64,000 nucleotides of DNA, taken from NCBI RefSeq assembly GCF_000024465.1, contig NC_014010.1:434001-498000 (forward strand). The letters run 5' to 3'. Source of the stretch: Candidatus Puniceispirillum marinum IMCC1322 (GTDB taxonomy: Bacteria > Pseudomonadota > Alphaproteobacteria > Puniceispirillales > Puniceispirillaceae). Below, piece by piece: positions 50,007-59,956 of this stretch (position 1 is its first letter; the number at the start of each line of letters is the position of its first letter). Below the pieces are notes generated by a model, which saw nothing but the letters and a program-made list of their open reading frames with translations, was not told the DNA's origin and searched no databases. The translations under genes and the position numbers were made by a program.

Positions 50007-50110
50007 TTTCACGTTTAGATTGATGAATTAGGTTCATAAATTTGATCATGTATCGGTGACAAGGGTCATAATTACCCTTAGCATGCAACATCATCTAAAA
50101 GGGGGAGGAT

Positions 50111-51514
50111 ATGATGAGCGAAAATGTGTTTTTAAAATCGATTGAAGAAAATTTTAAAAAGGCGGCATCCTTTCTGGATTTAGATGAGGGTCTGGCCAAT
50201 AAGATCATGGTCAATAATTCCACCTATGTTGTGCGCTTTGGTGTCCGTTTGCGAGGTGAGCTTCATACCTTTACGGGATACCGTTCGGTGCATTCCGAGC
50301 ATTTTGAACCGGTGAAAGGGGGCATTCGATTTAACGAACATGTGACGCTCGAAGAAGTCGAGGCGCTGGCCTCGCTAATGACTTATAAATGCGCCTTGAT
50401 GGAAATTCCGTTTGGTGGATCAAAAGGCGGTTTAATTATAAATCCGTCCGACTGGAATGAAACCGAACTTGAACGCATCACCCGGCGCTTCACCCAGGAA
50501 TTGGCCAAACGCGACCTTATTAATCCGTCCCAGAATGTCCCTGCCCCCGATGTTGGCACGGGCGAACGCGAAATGGCGTGGATGGCCGATGAATATAAAC
50601 GCCTGAATCCCACCGATTTACATGCCTGGGCATGCGTCACCGGCAAACCGGCTGGTAAAGGCGGCATAGCAGGCCGGACAGAGGCAACAGGACGCGGCAT
50701 TCAATATGGGCTACAAGAGTTTTTCCGTCACAAAATTGATGTCGAAAAGACCGGCCTTTCAGGCAATCTCAAAGGCAAACGCGTCATTGTTCAGGGGCTT
50801 GGCAATGTTGGCTATCATGCCGCTTTGTTCCTCAGCACAGAAGACGGTGCGCTGATTACCCATGTTTTGGAACGTGGCGGTGCCGTCGTCAATGAAAACG
50901 GTATCGATATTGTATCTTTGCACGCGCATATCATGGAACATGGCACTGTTAAGGGGTTTGACGGCTTTGTCAAAAGTGGCAGTGAAATGCTCGAATCCGA
51001 TGCTGACATTCTGATCCCCGCGGCAATGGAACTTGTGATCACCAAAGATAATGCCTCTAACATCAAAACCCCGCTGATTATCGAAGCTGCGAATGGCCCC
51101 ATTTCAGCCGAAGGTGATGCTATCCTGTGCGACCGTGGTATTGTGGTTATCCCTGATCTCTATGCAAATGCTGGCGGGGTAACGGTTAGCTATTTTGAAT
51201 GGATCAAAAATCTAACCCGCATACGGTTTGGCCGCTTGCAACGACGGCAAAGTGAAAACCATTTTGATGCCATTATCAGCGGTGTTGAAATGATGACAGG
51301 CAAGACCTTTCCCACCGATTTACGTGATCGCGCCCTAACCGGTGCGACCGAGCTTGATCTGGTGCGTTCGGGATTGGAAGATACCATGCGACAGGCCTAT
51401 ATCGATATCAGCGCGGCATGGAATGCGAATCCAGACATACCAGACCTGCGCACAGCCGCCATGAAAATTGCTGTACAGCGGGTATCATCCAGCTACAGTT
51501 CACTTGGCATTTAA
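50111..51514 (+). CDS. gdhA: Glu/Leu/Phe/Val dehydrogenase (glutamate dehydrogenase)
   Basis: NAD(P)-dependent amino-acid dehydrogenase, 467 residues. PVKGGIRF, CALMEIPFGGSKGGL with the catalytic lysine, VPAPDVGTGEREM with the catalytic aspartate and the nucleotide motif GLGNVG are all present. The length and residues fit glutamate dehydrogenase best, but a leucine or phenylalanine enzyme cannot be strictly excluded. GGGGGAGG precedes the ATGATG start. It converges with the HDAC-family gene, stops 9 bases apart. Confidence 0.92.
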   Translation: MMSENVFLKSIEENFKKAASFLDLDEGLANKIMVNNSTYVVRFGVRLRGELHTFTGYRSVHSEHFEPVKGGIRFNEHVTLEEVEALASLMTYKCALMEIPFGGSKGGLIINPSDWNETELERITRRFTQELAKRDLINPSQNVPAPDVGTGEREMAWMADEYKRLNPTDLHAWACVTGKPAGKGGIAGRTEATGRGIQYGLQEFFRHKIDVEKTGLSGNLKGKRVIVQGLGNVGYHAALFLSTEDGALITHVLERGGAVVNENGIDIVSLHAHIMEHGTVKGFDGFVKSGSEMLESDADILIPAAMELVITKDNASNIKTPLIIEAANGPISAEGDAILCDRGIVVIPDLYANAGGVTVSYFEWIKNLTRIRFGRLQRRQSENHFDAIISGVEMMTGKTFPTDLRDRALTGATELDLVRSGLEDTMRQAYIDISAAWNANPDIPDLRTAAMKIAVQRVSSSYSSLGI

Positions 51515-51523
51515 CCCAATTCA

Positions 51524-52438
51524 CTAGCGGCAGTAATGTGCATAGGCGTCGGCACTGGCTTTGAAAATATGCGCATGGCGGCTTATTAATGCGGCTACAT
51601 CCTTGTCATATCCGCCACCTATCACCGTGGCCACAGGAATATCGCGTGCCAGAAAATGCGCCAGAACCATATCATCGCGCGCCCGTAACCCTTGATCGGT
51701 AACATTTAGATAGCCAAGCCGGTCATCAATATGAATGTCAACGCCAGCATCATAAATGACAATATCTGGACGCATCACACCTGCCAGTTTTGATAAAGTA
51801 TCGGCAAGAATGGCAAGATAGCCTTCATTATCAAGCCCTCGATCAAGTTCGATATCAAAATCACTGATCGCCTTGCGTGCAGGATAATTCGTAGCACAAT
51901 GCAATGACACGGTAACAGCTCTATCCTCATCCATGAGCATCCGTGCAGTGCCATCCCCCTGATGCACATCACAATCGAGTATCAATACCTGATCTATGCC
52001 CGGGTCACGCAGCAGATTGATCGCGGTGAAGGCAATATCATTAAACACGCAGAAACCCGCACCATGGCCGTAATGCGCGTGATGTGTTCCACCTGCTGCA
52101 TGACAGGCAAGCCCGTGTTCACGCGCTAGCCGCGCTGTCATCAAAGTACCATTCGGGGCCAGAAAAGAACGTCTTGCCAAAGCCTCGCTCCACTCAAACC
52201 CCAGCACACGCAATGCCTCTGTTGTAATGCTACCATCATGGATAGAGGCCACATAATTGGGGTCATGTATTTGTGAAAGCGCCTCAATCGTGGCTGGTAT
52301 GGGGGTAGCATGGGTGAATTCAGCCAATATGCCCTCAGCGTCAAGATGGCTGATCAGGCGGGTAAATTTACGAGATGGAAAGCGGTGCCCGTCGGCAAGC
52401 GGAATATCATAATCTGGATGCGATACGATATGAAGCAT
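51524..52438 (-). CDS. Histone deacetylase family protein
   Basis: Zinc-dependent deacetylase of the class II HDAC/acetylpolyamine amidohydrolase superfamily, 304 residues. The active-site His pair and pocket are in GGTHHAHYGHGAGFCVFND, the zinc Asp-His in LDCDVHQGDGTA, and the second zinc Asp in YDAGVDIH. The likely bacterial substrates are acetylated polyamines or lysines; not decided here. ATG at 52438 is preferred over a TTG at 52459. Confidence 0.93.
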   Translation of the reverse strand: MLHIVSHPDYDIPLADGHRFPSRKFTRLISHLDAEGILAEFTHATPIPATIEALSQIHDPNYVASIHDGSITTEALRVLGFEWSEALARRSFLAPNGTLMTARLAREHGLACHAAGGTHHAHYGHGAGFCVFNDIAFTAINLLRDPGIDQVLILDCDVHQGDGTARMLMDEDRAVTVSLHCATNYPARKAISDFDIELDRGLDNEGYLAILADTLSKLAGVMRPDIVIYDAGVDIHIDDRLGYLNVTDQGLRARDDMVLAHFLARDIPVATVIGGGYDKDVAALISRHAHIFKASADAYAHYCR

Positions 52439-52501
52439 GAATAAACTAACCGCACACAAGTAATTACAGCGTCATATATGGGCGCATATGAACCCAAACA
52501 A

Positions 52502-52578
52502 TGGCGATTCCGGGAGGACTCGAACCCCCAACCTGCTCATTAGAAGTGAGCTGCTCTATCCAGTTGAGCTACGGAACC
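52502..52578 (-). tRNA. tRNA-Arg (TCT)
   Basis: A 77-base cloverleaf on the minus strand. Acceptor arms GGTTCCG/CGGAATC pair with one G-U, the anticodon loop CTTCTAA gives TCT, the T loop has GGTTCGAGTCC and CCA is encoded. Confidence 0.95.
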
Positions 52579-52634
52579 GATGACGTTGTCATAGCCATCT
52601 TTACCGCCTCTTGTCCAGTATATATGATGAACTT

Positions 52635-53183
52635 ATGACTGATAAATCTGCAATTTGCCGCCTTCCAAACCATAGCGGTATCATTCGCGCGTTAACTGAT
52701 GATGATATAGTGGCGGCAACGGCTATTTATGCCCATCATGTCGAAACTGGCACTGGTAGCTTTGAAACCGTTGCCCCCTCTGTTAAGGATATGGCCGCGC
52801 GCTTTGCAGAATTACGCAATGCCCATTATCCGACGCTGGTCGCTGTCAATGCTGATGAACTTGTCATGGGTTTTGCCTATGCAGGGCCTTATAAACCTCG
52901 CGCGGCTTATAAACATACTGTTGAGGACAGTATCTATATACATCCGGATCATATGGGCATGGGAATAGGCCGGGCTTTGCTGATCTCAATAATTGATCAG
53001 GCAAGGCTACAAGGCTATAAACAAATGATGGCGGTAATTGGTGGGTCGGATAATCACGGCTCCATTAAACTGCATGCGTCACTTGGTTTCACGCTTATTG
53101 GCACCGCACAAAATATTGGCTTTAAATTCAATGATATGGTTGACGTTGTTTTCATGCAACGTGATTTGGAAACAGACGAATGA
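52635..53183 (+). CDS. GNAT acetyltransferase, phosphinothricin-acetyltransferase-like
   Basis: Acetyltransferase of 182 residues resembling PAT/MnaT enzymes that acetylate amino-acid analogues. IRALTDDDIVAATAIYAHHVETGTGSFE opens it, IYIHPDHMGMGIGRALL is the acetyl-CoA loop and IGGSDNHGSIKLHASLGF is motif B. The natural substrate is unknown. Start is the ATG at 52635; the frame reaches back to a TTG at 52611 that lies close to tRNA-Arg. Confidence 0.88.
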   Translation: MTDKSAICRLPNHSGIIRALTDDDIVAATAIYAHHVETGTGSFETVAPSVKDMAARFAELRNAHYPTLVAVNADELVMGFAYAGPYKPRAAYKHTVEDSIYIHPDHMGMGIGRALLISIIDQARLQGYKQMMAVIGGSDNHGSIKLHASLGFTLIGTAQNIGFKFNDMVDVVFMQRDLETDE

Positions 53184-53194
53184 CGAAGCCGGAT

Positions 53195-53512
53195 TTAATG
53201 CGTCCAGGCGCCTTTGCGGTTAAAGGCAAAATTATCGGCATATGCCCGTGGCTTGACCTTGCGTGATGTTGGTTCACGCACGTCAAAATCGATCCCATGC
53301 GCCTCGGCATAGGCAATGGCTGCCTCTTTGCTGGGAAAGCGCATACGTACCTGACGGGCTGTATCGGACGAAGATTGCCAGCCCATCAATGAGTCCGGAC
53401 GCGCACCTTCGGAACGGGGAAAGGAAAGAACCCACACATTGCCACGGCTCACATTACCATTGCGACCCGATTGCATAGCTGTTTTGCTTGGTTTGTGGAT
53501 AATTGCACGCAT
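53195..53512 (-). CDS. NDUFS4-like complex I accessory subunit
   Basis: Homologue of the mitochondrial NDUFS4 (18 kDa, AQDQ) subunit, 105 residues. AIIHKPSKTAMQSG, LMGWQSSSDTARQVRMRF, EAAIAYAEAHG and YADNFAFNRKGAWTH match the family. In alphaproteobacteria it stabilises the NADH-oxidising arm of complex I. Start is the ATG at 53512. It lies alone, between a GNAT gene and tRNA-Pro, away from any nuo operon in the window. Confidence 0.9.
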   Translation of the reverse strand: MRAIIHKPSKTAMQSGRNGNVSRGNVWVLSFPRSEGARPDSLMGWQSSSDTARQVRMRFPSKEAAIAYAEAHGIDFDVREPTSRKVKPRAYADNFAFNRKGAWTH

Positions 53513-53600
53513 AGATAACATCTCCAGATAAAAGCGATATTTCCGGGCGCAGCCCTGTTCCGATCAGCCCTCAAGGAAAAACATGCAAGACAGAAGGGAT

Positions 53601-53677
<77 letters not shown>

Positions 53678-53759
53678 ACGGGTTTTTAATATCGCTACTG
53701 TCAGGTTTTTTCAAGCCTAGATCACTGCAAAAACGATATTAATTAGAATTTGATGAATT

Positions 53760-54218
53760 TCAAGGCGTTGCCAGTGGTAGTTTCAGATGAATTTCACCTC
53801 CCAAATCCCATGTCTCGCTGGTTTTGCCTGCAACCTCAAGAACATAAATCGCTGGACTCAATGACACACGGTTAGTCAGGGTTAACGGCGGCACATTGAC
53901 AAATTTATTAATAAAGCGCCCATCCTTGTCAAAAAACAGAATATCCAGAGGTATAATTGTGTCTTTCATCCAGAATCTGAGTATCTCTTCAGCTGGAAAA
54001 ATGAATAACATGCCGCTATCAGCCGCCAGCTTGTCCCGAAACATCAAGCCTTCTTGACGTTCGTCCCTGGTCACAGCCAGTTCCACATGAATTATTTTGT
54101 GCGCCTTAGCCCCCGCCACAACAAGCTCAATCCGCTTTGTGTCAGCCCAGACAGGAAACGATATATAAAGACTTAATGATATTAAAAGCCCTATGACTAT
54201 TCTAGCTGGCGATCGCAT
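53760..54218 (-). CDS. DUF192-family secreted protein
   Basis: Small beta-rich protein of 152 residues with a signal peptide (residues 1-26, ending VWA). The family pattern is ERQEGLMFRDKLAADSGMLFIF followed by FWMKDTIIPLDILFFD and AIYVLEVAG. Function unknown. It overlaps the end of the last antiporter gene by 17 bases and is last in that operon. Confidence 0.88.
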   Translation of the reverse strand: MRSPARIVIGLLISLSLYISFPVWADTKRIELVVAGAKAHKIIHVELAVTRDERQEGLMFRDKLAADSGMLFIFPAEEILRFWMKDTIIPLDILFFDKDGRFINKFVNVPPLTLTNRVSLSPAIYVLEVAGKTSETWDLGGEIHLKLPLATP

Positions 54219-55893
54219 AGCCAAAAATCAGGATAATTGTCAGAAGAATAGCCTGTACCATAACCGCCCGACCCGGGATGGTGGGACCCGAAATGGGCTT
54301 ATCCATAACCAAGTCAACAGCATCCCAGATCATTGTCTTTGCCTGTGCCAGAATGCCAATCAGCCAGTGCCATAGCGTCATGACGCCCCGTAATATGGGC
54401 ATGCCCACCATAGGCGCGAGCCGACGGTAGAACCAATCTGAATTAAGCACAACGGACGGGATTTCTGGCGGATATAATTTCATCCGAATCAACAACACAA
54501 ATGCCAGCATGGCAAAGATCAATAATTGTAACTGGCCAGTTACATGACTTGCATCATAGGGATGATAATCGATTGAATAGGGCAGAATACTGTAAAGGGC
54601 GGCAGGATAGACACCGATCGCGACACATAAAACCGCGGCAATTCCCATAGCAATTCGCATATTAAGAGGGGCTTCGGTGGTTTTTAGCCCTGAATCATGC
54701 GCAAAGAAAGCAAAATACGGTATTTTGATTCCCGAATGTTCAAGCACACCTGCCGAGGCGAACAACAACACAAAATAAGCCCAGACAATGCCCGTATCGC
54801 CAAGCGCGGACATGGTCAGCGATTTTGCGACAAATCCACTAAAAAGCGGAAATGCCGAAATCGACATGGCACCGATCACACAGCAAATCATGGTAAATGG
54901 CATCTGCCGGTAAAGACCACCAAGCGCCGAGGCTTTGATTGTACCCACCTGATGCAGAACCGCGCCCATGCTCATGAACAACAGGGCTTTGTAAATAATA
55001 TGCACAAACGCATGAGCGACCGCGCCATTGATTGCCAATTCACTGCCAACACCAACCGCCACAACCATAAATCCAAGCTGGTTATTGAGGCTAAAGGCCA
55101 GCACCCGACGCAGGTCATTTTCAATCACCGCAAAGAATACCGGTAAAGCCGTCATCGAAGCGCCAATCCAGATAAGATATTCTGTGCCCGGAAACGCCCG
55201 CGCCAAGGCATAAATCGCCAGTTTGGTCGTAAAGGCGGATAATGCAACCGTGCCTGTTGGTGTGGCTTCGGGATAGGCATCCTGAAGCCAGCCATTAAGA
55301 AACGGAAAGGCAGCTTTGATCCCCAGCGCAAGGAAAATAAACCAGCTTGCCAGACTGCCCAGTTCCATTTTTTCAAACAGAATTGACTGACCATTAGCGG
55401 CCAGAACCGCCGCCCCGCATAAAAGCAGAACTCCGCTTGTTACCTGAAAGATCAAATAACGCATCGATGCCTTGCGGGCACGTTCGGTATTTGACGCCAG
55501 AATAAGGAAAACCGACGTAATGGCCGTTGCTTCCCACCAGATGAACAATGTAATCAGATCACCCGCATGCACAGCCGCAATTGCCGCACCGGCATAGGAT
55601 AAAGACGCCGTATGCTCCTGCCATTTCTGATCATGCCAGCTATAGATAACGTTTAAGGCAGCCGCCAGATGGAAAATAATGGCAAACGGCATGGTCAGCG
55701 CATCAGCGCGATACAGAACCAGATCATAGCCCATGACATGCCATATGGCATGGATACCATCGCCAGTGGTTAATCCCCACGCTGACAGGCCAATCATCAC
55801 CAACATCCATATCTGGCGTGATATATGCGGAATGAATGGCACTGCACAAGCGCCAAGCAACATGATAATGCCAGGAGGCAGACTAGCGAACAT
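54202..55893 (-). CDS. Mrp/complex I-type antiporter subunit (third MrpD-like)
   Basis: Polytopic proton-pumping-type subunit of 563 residues in the NuoL/M/N-MrpD family, with about 14 membrane segments. FIWWEATAITSVFLILAS holds the TM5 glutamate, ALGIKAAFPFLNGWLQDAYPEATPTGTVALSAFTTK the TM7-8 lysines. ATG at 55893 is chosen since GGAGG lies 7 bases upstream; the frame extends to 55938. It overlaps the preceding small gene by 11 bases. The C-terminal 90 residues carry extra membrane helices. Confidence 0.88.
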   Translation of the reverse strand: MFASLPPGIIMLLGACAVPFIPHISRQIWMLVMIGLSAWGLTTGDGIHAIWHVMGYDLVLYRADALTMPFAIIFHLAAALNVIYSWHDQKWQEHTASLSYAGAAIAAVHAGDLITLFIWWEATAITSVFLILASNTERARKASMRYLIFQVTSGVLLLCGAAVLAANGQSILFEKMELGSLASWFIFLALGIKAAFPFLNGWLQDAYPEATPTGTVALSAFTTKLAIYALARAFPGTEYLIWIGASMTALPVFFAVIENDLRRVLAFSLNNQLGFMVVAVGVGSELAINGAVAHAFVHIIYKALLFMSMGAVLHQVGTIKASALGGLYRQMPFTMICCVIGAMSISAFPLFSGFVAKSLTMSALGDTGIVWAYFVLLFASAGVLEHSGIKIPYFAFFAHDSGLKTTEAPLNMRIAMGIAAVLCVAIGVYPAALYSILPYSIDYHPYDASHVTGQLQLLIFAMLAFVLLIRMKLYPPEIPSVVLNSDWFYRRLAPMVGMPILRGVMTLWHWLIGILAQAKTMIWDAVDLVMDKPISGPTIPGRAVMVQAILLTIILIFGYAIAS

Positions 55894-56167
55894 GGCTGTC
55901 CTCCCCGGTATCCTGCTTATCATCATAATAGCTTTCATCGCGCATGATCAGGCGGCGCAGAATCTTACCTACTTCGACGATAAAGATAAAAGCTATGAAT
56001 CCATAAATGGCTGGAAACATGAAACTGTCTTCGATAAGCGTTTCACCATGGCGATGCACAACAAATTCCAGCGCTATAAGAATAACAGCGATGACCAGCA
56101 AAAAGCGAGTGAACCGACTGCCTAGCCGTGCCAGATCAAGCTGGGTTTTTGAAGGCGATTTACTCAT
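55883..56167 (-). CDS. Small two-helix membrane protein of the antiporter operon
   Basis: A 94-residue protein with two membrane segments (about residues 20-37 and 48-66) and charged ends; the C-terminus is acidic. I recognise no family. Its ATG overlaps the preceding stop by 4 bases (ATGA) and its end overlaps the next start, so it is a fixed part of the operon and probably an extra subunit or assembly factor. Confidence 0.8.
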   Translation of the reverse strand: MSKSPSKTQLDLARLGSRFTRFLLVIAVILIALEFVVHRHGETLIEDSFMFPAIYGFIAFIFIVEVGKILRRLIMRDESYYDDKQDTGEDSHVR

Positions 56168-57621
56168 GGCGACACCATCATGGACGCAAGATTTGCAAAA
56201 GGATCAACAAAGAAAAACAATAACAAGGATAAAGCCGCCGTCACAACTGGTGGGATAATCACCAGAGGGTGCAGGGTGATTTTAAGGTCTTTGACCTTGG
56301 GTCTGAAAAAGCCCCGCGAAACAGGTTCTAGCAGATAATAAATATTCAAAAGCGACGACAAGCCCAGCACGCCCAGAACAAACAACATGCCGCTGTCAAC
56401 CGCGCCAACCATCAGATAGAATTTCGACCAGCTTCCCCCCAAAGGCGGGATACCGATAATCGATAATGCACCCAGAAAGAAAGCCCCAAACACCCATTTC
56501 AATTCAGGTCCCTGCCCGTCAAGATCCGAAACTTTCGTAACATGGGCGCATACATAAATAGCCCCCGCACAGAAGAATAGCGTGATTTTACCAGCGGCGT
56601 GCATGACGATATGCAAAGCTGCGCCCTGGATCGCAATGGCCGATGCTAATGCTGCCCCCAACACAATATAAGAAAGCTGGCTGATCGTCGAATAGGCCAG
56701 ACGCGCCTTGATATCATCCTTGGTGATGGCCACAAAGCTTGACGCCAGAATGGTAAAGGACGCAATCCATACAAGCCATTGTGATGCGCCGCTTGCGGAT
56801 AGAAAGCCTGTTCCAAAAATATAGACAACCACCGTCAACATGGTGAATACACCCGCCTTGACCACCGCCACCGCATGCAGCAAGGCTGAAACGGGTGTCG
56901 GTGCCACCATAGCGGCAGGAAGCCAGCGATGAAACGGCATCAATGCGGCTTTACCAATCCCAAAGGCAAATAGCGCCAGCAGAAACGGCGCCGCTTGTGG
57001 GCTGATATAGCCTTCCAGAATACCGCCTTGCTGAAAATCTAATGTTCCAGTCGCCAACCAGACCCAGATGACTGCAGGTAATAACAGCACCACCGAGGTA
57101 CCAACCAGAATGCCCATATATAAACGGCCAGCATTCCGCGCGACCTTAGACTCCTTATGTGTCACCAGTGGATAAGTTGAAAAGGTCAGTATTTCATAAA
57201 AAATAAACAGCACCAGCAAATTGCCCGACCATGCAATGGCCAGGGCGGCATGCACGGCAACAGCATAAAAGGCGGCAAAACGTGTTTGCTGTTTTTCATG
57301 ATTGCCACGCATATAGCCAACGGAAAATATCGCCGCCAAAATCCACAAGCCTGAGGCAACAAGACCAAAAATAGCGCCTAACGGGGTAACAGCAAATGTC
57401 AGCGAAATACCATCGGCGAAATTGGCAACAACCAGCGTTGGCACATTGCCAGCAAGTACATCCATGGCCACATGAATGGCAGCAAACAGTGTAACAACCG
57501 CGCCTATCGGGCCAGCCGCATCACGCCATGTGGCACGCACTGCCAGAAATGGCGTCAATAGCGCAACAACCAAAGGTGCCAAAAGACCAAGGATTATGGC
57601 TGAATCTGCTGACATCATCAT
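56164..57621 (-). CDS. Mrp/complex I-type antiporter subunit (second MrpD-like)
   Basis: Polytopic NuoM/MrpD-family subunit of 485 residues. LFIFYEILTFSTYPLVTH carries the TM5 glutamate, and GKAALMPFHRWLPAAMVAPTPVSALLHAVAVVKAGVF the TM7-8 lysine and histidine. The ATGATG start overlaps the previous stop (ATGA). It is one of three such subunits here and differs clearly from the other two, so they are old paralogues rather than recent copies. Confidence 0.9.
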   Translation of the reverse strand: MMMSADSAIILGLLAPLVVALLTPFLAVRATWRDAAGPIGAVVTLFAAIHVAMDVLAGNVPTLVVANFADGISLTFAVTPLGAIFGLVASGLWILAAIFSVGYMRGNHEKQQTRFAAFYAVAVHAALAIAWSGNLLVLFIFYEILTFSTYPLVTHKESKVARNAGRLYMGILVGTSVVLLLPAVIWVWLATGTLDFQQGGILEGYISPQAAPFLLALFAFGIGKAALMPFHRWLPAAMVAPTPVSALLHAVAVVKAGVFTMLTVVVYIFGTGFLSASGASQWLVWIASFTILASSFVAITKDDIKARLAYSTISQLSYIVLGAALASAIAIQGAALHIVMHAAGKITLFFCAGAIYVCAHVTKVSDLDGQGPELKWVFGAFFLGALSIIGIPPLGGSWSKFYLMVGAVDSGMLFVLGVLGLSSLLNIYYLLEPVSRGFFRPKVKDLKITLHPLVIIPPVVTAALSLLLFFFVDPFANLASMMVSP

Positions 57622-59117
57622 AATCCGGCTCCGATCAACGCCTTGGCAGCAAATTCTGCGCTTGCCACCATCCAGCTGGCATCAATACCAAACCATAAAT
57701 TCAGCCCAGCCAACATCCAAAGCGGCATATAAACTGCCGGATTTTCATTAAGCTTCGGCGCGTCATGGGCGGCTGGCTGCATCCACATCACTTCGATAAT
57801 TTTCCATATATAGATCAAAGATAGCGCACTACTGGCCAGCACGATGCCAACTAGCAGGTAACTATCCATTTCAAGCATCGCCCTCACCAGATACAATTTT
57901 GAGATAAAGCCAGCGGTCAATGGCAACCCGATCAAAGACAAGCCACAAATAACAAATGCGGTGGCCGTAATCGGCATGCGATGCCCCATGCCTGTCAGGC
58001 TATTAAGATCAACACGGTTGCGCATGGCCGTGAAAAAACCGGCAACCGCCATAAACAGGCCACCCTTTATAAGCGCATGATTACCAATATGGATGAAACC
58101 GGCGGCAACGCCTGATTTTGACGCAAGTCCGAAACCAAGGGTGATATAGCCAATCTGGGCAATCGATGATTGGGCTAGCAATTTTTTTATGTCGGACTCA
58201 TATATCGCCATGATCGTACCGACAAAAATACCCATCACCGACAACGGAACAATCACCATCGTCAAGGCTGATCCAATCATCTCGGGGAAACCACCAAAGA
58301 CAGTGAATATCAGCCGTGCCAGCACATAAATCGATGCTTTGGTCGCAATCGCCGCCAACAAGATAGACACTGCCGACGGGGCATAACTATAGGCGGCAGG
58401 CAACCAGACATGCACCGGAAATACAGCCGCTTTGACCAGAATGCCGGCAATCATAAAGCCAAACCCGACAAAGATAACAATACTCTGCTCTATTTCGGGC
58501 AATCGCAGTGCCAAATCGGCCATGTTCAATGTGCCCGTAACAGCATAGACAAAGCCAATACCGATCACATAGAAAGTGGCACCAACCGCACCGATAATCA
58601 GATAATTAAACGCCGCAATCAGGCTGCGTCGGTCTGTGCCTGCACCCATGGCAATCAAAATTACCGAAGACAAAGCCGAGATTTCCAGAAACACAAACAG
58701 GTTAAAGGCGTCCGCTGTCATGACCAGGCCAGATAGCCCCCCACAAACAAGCAACCAGGCGGCATAGGTTTTTCCACAATCAGCTAACGCGATTTCAGCC
58801 GCAATCAGATGTCGTGCGGCCAAAGTCGTGATAAAAGCCAGCCCCATCATAATCACCAGCGTCATGCTGGTCGCCGAATCAACGACAAATTCGATGCCCC
58901 ATGGCGGTTCCCAATTGCCTAGATAATAGGATATTTCAACACCAGTCATGGTGACGCTATGCAGCAACAGAGCGATGACAAAACTGGCACCAACTGCAGC
59001 TAGGCTGATAACCCACGCAAACGCAGGTATCGGCACCAACGTGACAACAGCCGCCAATATCAGCGGAATGGCCACCAGCAAGGCAGGCAAATTCTGAATC
59101 AGCGAGCTAGCTGTCAT
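57618..59117 (-). CDS. mrpD: Mrp antiporter subunit D (first MrpD-like)
   Basis: Polytopic MrpD-type subunit of 499 residues. AFNLFVFLEISALSSVILIA bears the TM5 glutamate and GILVKAAVFPVHVWLPAAYSYAPSAVSILLAAIATK the TM7-8 lysines. Of the three paralogues it is closest by eye to genuine MrpD and directly follows mrpC. ATG at 59117 overlaps the mrpC stop by 11 bases, with GGATGG upstream; the longer frame to 59165 lies inside mrpC. Confidence 0.91.
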   Translation of the reverse strand: MTASSLIQNLPALLVAIPLILAAVVTLVPIPAFAWVISLAAVGASFVIALLLHSVTMTGVEISYYLGNWEPPWGIEFVVDSATSMTLVIMMGLAFITTLAARHLIAAEIALADCGKTYAAWLLVCGGLSGLVMTADAFNLFVFLEISALSSVILIAMGAGTDRRSLIAAFNYLIIGAVGATFYVIGIGFVYAVTGTLNMADLALRLPEIEQSIVIFVGFGFMIAGILVKAAVFPVHVWLPAAYSYAPSAVSILLAAIATKASIYVLARLIFTVFGGFPEMIGSALTMVIVPLSVMGIFVGTIMAIYESDIKKLLAQSSIAQIGYITLGFGLASKSGVAAGFIHIGNHALIKGGLFMAVAGFFTAMRNRVDLNSLTGMGHRMPITATAFVICGLSLIGLPLTAGFISKLYLVRAMLEMDSYLLVGIVLASSALSLIYIWKIIEVMWMQPAAHDAPKLNENPAVYMPLWMLAGLNLWFGIDASWMVASAEFAAKALIGAGL

Positions 59118-59532
59118 GATGTTTACCATCCTTGACCGCTGTCCGCCGTCTGTTTGGGCGCGCAAGCGCCGCTTCTGCCTTTGCCGCTAGAAGCTCATCT
59201 TCTTCGATTGATCCAAAAGCTTCATTGATACGTAGAACCAGCGCCAGCCCCAATGCCGTTGTCGAAACACCTACAACAATTGCCGTCAGGATCAGCACAT
59301 GCGGAAGCGGGTTAGAATACACCACAGACGGATCATCAACCAAAATAGGTGCCGTACCGCCCGCCATTTTGCCCAGCGTGATATAGAATAAGAATACGGA
59401 GGTCTGGAAAATGGACAGGCCTACCAGCTTTTTGACCAGATTCTGTCTCGATATCACCATAAACAGACCAGCCATCATCAAGAAAATGACAACGTAATAG
59501 TTCCACAGATCTGCGATAGCCAGCATTGTCAT
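59107..59532 (-). CDS. mrpC: Mrp antiporter subunit C
   Basis: NuoK-like three-helix subunit of 141 residues. LVKKLVGLSIFQTSVFLFYI and DPSVVYSNPLPHVLILTAIVVGVSTTALGLALVLRI are the MrpC/NuoK hallmarks. The C-terminal 35 residues are hydrophilic with acid and arginine clusters. The start overlaps the mrpB stop (ATGA). Confidence 0.93.
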   Translation of the reverse strand: MTMLAIADLWNYYVVIFLMMAGLFMVISRQNLVKKLVGLSIFQTSVFLFYITLGKMAGGTAPILVDDPSVVYSNPLPHVLILTAIVVGVSTTALGLALVLRINEAFGSIEEDELLAAKAEAALARPNRRRTAVKDGKHHDS

Positions 59533-59954
59533 GACTTATCCTCAACAAAACCTGCAAATGCATGAAACAGAGCCAGCATGACACTGGTAACTGTCAGCCC
59601 GACACCCAGCTCAACCAGCAGAATACCCATATGCTGGCCGCTAGCCACATCACCTGTTAAGGCGGTGTAATCAAGGAAATAACCGCCATTCATCACGCTC
59701 ACTACACCAACAGAACCGTAGAGCAGAACCCCCGAACACATCAGCACGACATTGACCTTGGTTGAAACCAGCTTGCGCCCTGCATCAAGACCAAAGACAA
59801 GTCCATGCAAAATGAACGCCGCGGCAATAATCACGCCCGCCTGAAACCCACCACCTGGGCCGTAATCACCATGGAATTGGACATACAAACCAAACATGAT
59901 GATAGGTGCAAACAAAATTTTGGCGGCCAGACGGAAAACAGGATTATTCTGCAT
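59529..59954 (-). CDS. mrpB: Mrp antiporter subunit B (MnhB domain)
   Basis: Four-helix membrane protein of 141 residues. ILFAPIIMFGLYVQFHGDYGPGGGFQAGVIIAAAFIL is the MnhB signature, and LLVELGVGLTVTSVMLALF closes the domain. It lies 2 bases after the DUF4040 gene and overlaps mrpC. Confidence 0.93.
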   Translation of the reverse strand: MQNNPVFRLAAKILFAPIIMFGLYVQFHGDYGPGGGFQAGVIIAAAFILHGLVFGLDAGRKLVSTKVNVVLMCSGVLLYGSVGVVSVMNGGYFLDYTALTGDVASGQHMGILLVELGVGLTVTSVMLALFHAFAGFVEDKS

Positions 59955-59956
59955 AT

